Below, piece after piece: positions 58,835 through 64,000 of a stretch of DNA of 64,000 bases. This stretch comes from Nectonema munidae (taxonomy: Eukaryota; Nematomorpha; Nectonematoida; Nectonematidae). The notes under the pieces are model-generated. The model did no database searches and was not told the DNA's origin. It saw nothing but the letters and a program-made list of their open reading frames with translations. The stretch covers positions 62,001-126,000 of the forward strand of contig JAUIRK010000681.1 of assembly GCA_030549495.1 (NCBI GenBank), in the 5' to 3' direction. The position numbers and the translations under genes were made by a program. Each line of letters opens with the position of its first letter. Position 1 is the stretch's first letter.

Positions 58835-60107
58835 TCTGATACTTCTTATTGATAATTTCTTGTGTTCTCTTTCAGTAGTCGAAAACTGTATCTGATGGAT
58901 GGTTATCTCTCATCGTTTGTTTCCTACAGATCCTTGGTCTCTGTTCACGTGAGCCAACAAGACTACTTAGTTCTAGCACTTTACGATATACACGATCAAA
59001 CCAGACGTCTACTTCTAATCGTATGTCTTGATATGTTGACATAACCTGTTCTATTTTCTGGAATCTTAGGTACACCTCCATATGGGAACCATGTAATGCA
59101 GTCACGACTGGACGCAGTGGTTCCAACATCTCCTTGGCAATGACAAAGCTTACGATGTGTCCGAAGTCCAAGAGCGTATGGCGAAGACCATTAGCCTTTG
59201 TTCTAGTGGAGGAATCCCAGTTTCAATCATCGTTGTTTGGATAGAATCTCTCATCTTTGGTCGGCTGACAGATTTCATTCAGAGTAGCAACTATGTATTC
59301 ATATAGTTGAAAAATAGTTTCAAATGTCGTGTACCGTTCGACCCAACGGGTTTTACAAAGGTTTTATGTTTTTTTCATATCTGGTGTCAGTTAATCAATA
59401 ATGATCTTTAAAAAGCGTTGCCGCTTGGGTGAATTGTCGAAGAAGCGGTAAAGCTCACGGCATGTGTCCATCATATTGTGTATTGATGATATTTTGCATG
59501 CATGACAAATAACGAGATTTAAGGAATAGTGGCAACATCCTTGGAATTGGGCGTCAGGGGCAAGCTTTTAAATTTTAACTTGAACGCCAACTCATAAGCC
59601 TCGCCACGTCAGTGACTAAGGTCGATCCGATTTTTTTAGGGATTCTTTGATAGCTACAGCTATTTCCACACCGGTGGTCCTTTCAAGATCAACTATATCT
59701 AACAACACTTCCCGCTTTCTTGGCTTTGAAGCATCATCAACAAAGTCAAGTATCCTGGGGCACACAGATAAAATTTCACGTCCATTCGAGGTAGTTTCAT
59801 CGGCTATTATAGAAAAGTGAGGACATTTTCTGATACATTTCCTGAAGTTGTCTCGGTTGATAACAGCCGCAACATGTATCACATCGTTCTGAATTGTCTT
59901 ACTCGTGTATCGAGAGTTAGCAGGACCGAATAACAGGTGGTCATTCAGTTCTGGACACGTTTTTGCTATCAACCGTAGGAGTGCGACGAAATATCCTACA
60001 TTACTAGATAGAGATTCACTAAATTCTACTCTGTCATCTCTGTGACCTCGCAGTGCTATCTGTTGCTTTGCACAGAACATTACAGCATCGACAATATAAG
60101 GCAACAC
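58835..60107 (-). pseudogene. DUF4371-type hAT transposase, nested
   Basis: From 60107 downward, an open block of about 160 residues reads FCAKQQIALRGHRDDR, YTSKTIQNDVIHVAAVINRD and FSIIADETTSNGREILSVCP (first catalytic D), then DLERTTGVEIAVAIKESLKK. Further down, in other frames: ISSIHNMMDTCRELYRFFDN, TRWVERYTTFETIFQLYEYI, and 58872-59171 LLDFGHIVSFVIAKEMLEPL, then FQKIEQVMSTYQDIRLEVDV. This is the PRKRIR/ZMYM1-like hAT order. The dimerisation block is lacking. Direct repeats ACGACAATATAAGGC at about 60091 and 60131 mark its upper edge. A TG/TA microsatellite at 58708-58770 marks its lower edge. Confidence 0.82.
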
Positions 60108-60240
60108 TCAACACAATATAATATAATATAACGACAATATAAGGCGCACAGGGTGCAACGCTTTACCTCAGGGGGTACGAAGTACTACATTTATAGATAA
60201 GAAGTGTCTAAACTTTAATTTTTAAGCAAATATAAATATA

Positions 60241-60807
60241 TTAGAATGTAGTGAAAAATTAAATGCTTTCAAAGAAAAGTTACATCTCTGTCGTCGACGA
60301 GTTGAAAAAGGTAATCTTTTGAATTTTCCATCACTCGAAGAAATGACCGATGAAGATGAGTCCCTAATTCCAAGTGTTCGAGAAGAAATTGGTAACCATT
60401 TGGAAATATTATCTAAGTCATTTGGTCGATATTTTGAAGGGGGAAATCTAGAAGCCTCTGAAAAATGGATAATAAATCAATATTCTTTTTATTTGGATTA
60501 TATGCCGAATGATTAAATGTTGAAAGATGATCTTATTGAATTGCGCACAAACTGTGTTTTTGAAATGCAGTTTGAAAGCAAAACTTTGGCTCGGCAATGG
60601 AGATGTTTCCAAGACTTTGTAAAAAAGCACAACGTATGCTTATTCCATTTGTGACAACAGCGAGTACGGATTTAGTACCCTTTTGTCAATAAAGACTAAA
60701 TCAAAAATCGCTTGAGTGCACAAGCAGATATGCGAATTGCTATCAGTAGCAAAGTACCACGTTTTGAGAAACTCATATGCAAAAAACAGGAGCAAAATAG
60801 TCATTAA
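60241..60807 (+). pseudogene. ZBED5-like hAT transposase, C-terminal part (right arm)
   Basis: One frame with a few stops reads KLNAFKEKLHLCRRRVEKGN, LLNFPSLEEM, IGNHLEILSKSFGRYFEGG, WIINQYSFYLDYMPND, and finally LSAQADMRIAISSKVPRFEK, then LICKKQEQNSH. The final PRxxKLxxKKQxxxSH is the usual C-terminus of the ZBED5/FAM200-like group. It lacks the zinc finger and the catalytic core. Confidence 0.78.
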
Positions 60808-60861
60808 ATTTGAGGTGGATTTTGTATAAAATTATTAGCTTTTTAAAGAGAATAAAAAATT

Positions 60862-61039
60862 CACAGCCTCAATGGTTGTTAGGGTGTACCTCTCAGCTTA
60901 AGAGTTGAAGGTCAGGGGTTCGATCCCCAAGGCTCCCAACTCTAAAAACAAATTCACAAAAACTGTGATTAACCATCTTAAGCATAATGCAAGCATATAG
61001 CCTTACGGCTGAAAGTGCTTTGATATCTCAAACCAAACC
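60862..61039 (+). mobile_element. tRNA-derived SINE, copy 2, with 11-bp TSD
   Basis: The body begins CACAGCCTCAATGG, carries a perfect B box (GGGGTTCGATCCCC) and ends with the core CATAATGCAAGCATATAGCC, TTACGGCTGAAAG and the tail AACCAAACC. The direct repeat AATAAAAAATT flanks it at 60851-60861 and 61040-61050. Copy 1 is at 39384-39563. Confidence 0.9.
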
Positions 61040-61289
61040 AATAAAAAATTGAACTATTTTTTAAAATGGAAGTTGTTTGGATGCAGATTGTTTCATTTTA
61101 TTTCCATATATTTCATTTTTGTTAATATAGTACCTCATAAAAAATGATTGTGCAAATTTTTGTCGTTTTTATATTTCAACTTTTCTTTTAAATAAATTTG
61201 TAAATTTTCATTACATAAACTGTAAAGGGGTGCAAAAAAAAATTAAAATTTTTTAGGGGTACGGAGCGTGAAAATTTTGGGAACCACTG

Positions 61290-61580
61290 GTCTAGATAGA
61301 TATCTTTTCAAGTATTTGACTATATGATATAAAAATTGCAAAAAAATAACTTCAGCACAGGTAAAGAGGGTGGGTGGCTAGCGACCCAATCCACCCCTTG
61401 TATCCGTCCTTGAATCCAATCTTTAATCCTAAAGTTACCATAAAAAATCTTTATTCATCCAGAAATTTTTATATTAGAATCTTTTATTTTCAAAGAATAA
61501 ATAATTATAAAAAAGCCAAAATGAAAAATAAAGCATTATCGAATGAGCAAAAATTTCAAGTTGTGAACAAAGATCTCGTT
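61290..61580. other. Spacer with a lone hAT-like end
   Basis: The start continues the repeat interrupted by the composite hAT. The segment 61357-61411 ends ACCCCTTGTATCCGTCCTTG, whose reverse CAAGGACGGATACAAGGGGT is of hAT-end type; its left half (GAGGGTGGGTGG) is a poor inverse. Confidence 0.4.
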
Positions 61581-61888
61581 TTATATACTCAATGCCAAAC
61601 TTTGTCTCAAAATACGTCCTCCTTCTCTATCCTCATAATCGTCATCATCCATGTAAGAGAGTGTATTTTCATTGTCGATGCTTGACTTCACTTTGGCCCA
61701 AGCTTGTTCCCTAGCATCTCCAAATAGGGTAAAGGTTACGCCTCCAATGATTAGTAGGATCACGCTGATCAAAAAGGTGTAGCGCCAGTGAATGGTGTCG
61801 GAACCGTGAGAGAGTATTTTGACAGTAATTAGGGGAGATACGAAGCCAGGAATGGAAGCGATCGTGTTCGCTATTCCAAACAAAATTC
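61581..61888 (-). CDS. SLC17-type major facilitator transporter, last exon
   Basis: The SLC17 family comprises organic-anion transporters (sialin, vesicular glutamate and nucleotide carriers, phosphate cotransporter-like proteins) with 12 membrane helices. This exon starts after a splice acceptor (TTTACGTTTCAG, ending at 61889) with one codon split across the junction. It reads ILFGIANTIASIPGFVSPLI (family GxxNTxxTIPGxxxP, helix 11), WRYTFLISVILLIIGGVTFT (helix 12), then FGDAREQAWA (family GExQxWA) and an acidic cytoplasmic tail ending in TAA at 61581. Upstream exons lie at higher coordinates. Which family member it is cannot be told from the last exon. Confidence 0.85.
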
Positions 61889-62214
61889 CTGAAACGTAAA
61901 GTTAAAACAAGTGAAACAAAATTAATTAGCGCCTTTCATTAACCGGTTATCGACCACAGTCGACATATGTAGACTTTACAAAAATAAATTCGTCTGCGTT
62001 TATCAAATCTTCTGCTTTGCATTAGATATCGTCTGATTATTCTGGTCGATAACAGGTATATCAGGCACAAGTTTATAAAGGACGTATATCAGTGCCAAAC
62101 TTAGAAAAAAAATAAAGCCCTTACGAATTTTACTAACACTTCAAAGCGTCAAAAAATGAATTATATATATATGCAAAGTAAGAAGACAACATATAGCAAC
62201 CATTCTTACCTTAC
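61889..62214 (-). other. Probable intron of the SLC17-type gene
   Basis: It lies between the acceptor at 61889-61890 and a candidate donor GTAAGG at 62214. AT-rich, non-coding. Confidence 0.45.
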
Positions 62215-62293
62215 CAATGGCAATATCTTGGTTCGCCCATGGACTTCCCGTCCCCCACTTGGCCCAAATATGGAAAATTACTCCACCCATTTT
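62215..62293 (-). CDS. Candidate penultimate exon of the SLC17-type gene
   Basis: The 79-base block is bounded by an acceptor (CTAGATACAG) and a donor (TTG|GTAAGG). It translates to KMGGVIFHIWAKWGTGSP, then WANQDIAI plus one base, and that base is the phase the last exon needs (giving ...NQDIAI-G-ILFGIAN). SLC17 proteins have NHxDIAPxYAGxLxG at this junction, so NQDIA fits, though a few residues are missing and the upstream part does not align well. It could be a chance open frame. A second donor four bases further (AAG|GTAAGA) is stronger but out of phase. Confidence 0.35.
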
Positions 62294-62600
62294 CTGTATC
62301 TAGCCAAAAAATGGAGTTGCTCAATTTGACACATTTGTAAAGTTTTTTAATATTTTTTTACCAATCTAAAAATATGATATTAGATTGTATTCAAAGATTG
62401 AAAAAGAAGTAGCCGTATATATAAGGTATACGTTAAAAATATAATTCTATTTCATTATTTCTCCACTAAATGAGGATATTTCAAATACCATTTAAATATT
62501 TTTAAAATGTGAACATTGAAAAGTTTTTTTACAATGGTTACCGTATTGTATTTCTATCGAGAAGGCACACTTGCGTCGCTTGTATCGAACTATGAGAAAA

Positions 62601-62678
62601 GTAGGCGTGATGTAGGATCGAACCCAAGACTTTGAGTTATCGAAACCCAGTATCTAACCAACCTTACTCACGCCCCCA
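62601..62678 (-). repeat. tRNA-Ser-like SINE head
   Basis: Minus strand: GGGGGCGTGAGTAAGGTTGG, TTAGATACTGGGTTTCGATA, then the B box GGGTTCGATCC. It matches 10506-10565 closely and 44150-44224 more distantly. A second short piece of the same head (CAGTATCTAACCAA) is near 62774. Acceptor stem unpaired; not a tRNA gene. Confidence 0.7.
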
Positions 62679-62902
62679 AAAAGGCTATATTAATTTTCTA
62701 AATCCATCATTTGGTGAGACCCTTTATAATATTTATTTTTTTTGAGTGGGAGGAAGCAAAATTTTTAAAGCCCAGTATCTAACCAATTTTAATCCCGCCC
62801 CTTAAATTGGTAAAGGCGCTATTTAAAATGGAAAAAAATCCAACTATGCATGCTTTACTATATATGATAAATCAGATATATATTTTAAAAAATTCTCTTT
62901 AA

Positions 62903-62966
62903 CCCTCGCTTGGCGGACTTATTTGTTCTAACACCGTTGACGGACTCAATACATTTTTTCCGCTAT
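62903..62966 (+). mobile_element. piggyBac terminus, relative of 52919
   Basis: TTAA at 62899-62902 is followed by CCCTCGCTTGGCGGACT, and later GACGGACTCAATACATTTTT, then TCCGC. The same terminal and subterminal design occurs at 52919-52962. No opposite end is present up to 64000, so it is either a solo end or an element continuing outside. Confidence 0.65.
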
Positions 62967-64000
62967 TCTTATAACGTTATTTGTCTTCATAAAAATTCTT
63001 GTTTTCTGGAAGCTGAAATAAGGTCACCACTGGAAAATTTTTGGGAATCATTGTATTAGAAGTTTTAAACGAAGTGTATGCTTTGATTACTTAAATACGC
63101 CTTATTTTATTAAGTGAAAAGAAAAATGGTTCCTGCTCTTCGTTTAGAACTAATACAGGCAGTTTAGTCACAAAAGCTCTTTTTGATTTATTTAAAGTCA
63201 GAACGACCAGTATAATTTTTACTTTCAAGTATAACAATTTAGTTATCAAAAATTTTAGATTAACATAAATAATTTTATTTGAAAAGATAAAATGCTTTGT
63301 TATTATTTTCCCACTTTAAATTTTATTTTGTATTTAAATTTATTTATTTAGAGAAAAAAAATACATAACGATAGTGATAACAGTCAGCATGGTGGAACAA
63401 ACCAAATAGGTTATTGCACCTAACAATAATTGAAAAATGATATGAAAAAATAGGAGAAAAAATCCTCATTAAATTTTGAAAAAATAAAAAAAAGAAAAGA
63501 TAGGTAGAGTTAGTTGAATGATAGAATATAAAAAAACTCCAAAAGAATATCATTTGAAAATCACAGTAAGTACAAGGCAATCTAAGCACGTGCTAACAAA
63601 GCATACAATTCGAAGTTAAAAAACACATGAATAATATAAAAAAAAATCAGTATAAAGTATATGTGGTAGAAAAAAGATCGAACAGAATAAGAGTTGGAAG
63701 AGGCTTGATGGGAAGAATAAACAAGGTTACAAATTTGGAAAAGGGTTATGAGAAGAAATCATCTAAAAAAATAAAAAGAGCACAAGTATCAAAATTCTAA
63801 GGAAATAGGTAATTATAAGTTAACATATTCAAGGATATTAACGAGTTAGGAAAAACTTTTTGCTTTTACGTTTGAAGCTACCAATGTTTTTCGGAACCCT
63901 AATACTCAATTTTAATAGACTTTTAATGAAAAATTTATTTGTTTTTGCAAAATTATATCTTACATTTCTTAAATTGTTGTTGTTGCGTAAGTTATACTTA
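62967..64000. other. AT-rich end of window, nothing recognised
   Basis: No coding region, repeat boundary or RNA gene could be supported here. It may be an intron of the SLC17-type gene or the inside of a piggyBac-related element. Confidence 0.45.

Larger units (their letters stand above)
57753..61289. mobile_element. Composite hAT element with nested hAT and SINE
   Basis: The outer ends CAGTGGTTCCCAAACTTTT and, reversed, CAGTGGTTCCCAAAATTTT are classic hAT inverted repeats. The flanks atctagta and gtctagat share the TCTAG core typical of hAT targets, so the duplication is only partly kept. Coding remnants at both edges are C-terminal ends of ZBED5-like hAT proteins pointing outward (minus strand on the left, plus on the right). 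Between them lies a DUF4371-type hAT on the minus strand, and a SINE sits in the right arm. The whole has accumulated by recombination and nesting. Confidence 0.8.

Overview
The window is strongly AT-rich animal nuclear DNA, dense with transposable elements and sparse in genes. The element mix (many hAT lineages, piggyBac, FLYWCH-MULE, 5'-truncated LINEs, tRNA-derived SINEs) and the divergence of the host proteins suggest an arthropod. My best guess is a caligid copepod (sea louse); that is inference from memory, not shown by a marker gene.

Four host loci are recognisable, all on the minus strand: a PSMD5-like 26S proteasome assembly chaperone (8273-9799), TAF1A of the RNA polymerase I SL1/TIF-IB factor (24403-25881), Integrator subunit 15 (33741-34913), and the last exon of an SLC17-type major facilitator transporter (61581-61888), with a possible penultimate exon at 62215-62293. 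The first three are single-exon reading frames. They do not form a pathway; they are housekeeping genes separated by repeats.

Layout. 1-8 kb: MITEs, one copy of a dispersed repeat and a decayed ZNF862-like hAT transposase. 8-10 kb: PSMD5. 10-18 kb: SINE-like pieces, a 5'-truncated LINE with target-site duplication, and a tandem array with a 491-492 bp higher-order period. 18-23 kb: an internally deleted hAT with a perfect TSD, a short near-perfect hairpin, a broken copy of an orphan protein family, and a LINE endonuclease fragment. 24-26 kb: TAF1A. 27-33 kb: a ZBED5-like hAT fragment, a 1.96-kb piggyBac-like non-autonomous element, a MULE whose ends are arrays of a short repeat, and a G-rich MITE. 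33-36 kb: INTS15 with a LINE inserted just upstream. 37-50 kb: hAT debris, SINEs and dispersed repeats. 50-57 kb: two adjacent full-length elements, a 2.86-kb hAT (50037-52892) and a 3.68-kb piggyBac (52919-56600). 57.7-61.3 kb: a composite hAT with a second hAT and a SINE nested in it. 61.5-64 kb: the transporter exon(s), a tRNA-like SINE and another piggyBac terminus.

No CRISPR array, prokaryotic operon, rRNA or functional tRNA gene was seen. The most novel material is the orphan family at 20868-22034 (possible RNase-H-fold protein), the MULE with array-type ends, the composite hAT, and the set of insertions whose target duplications or empty sites can be read directly.
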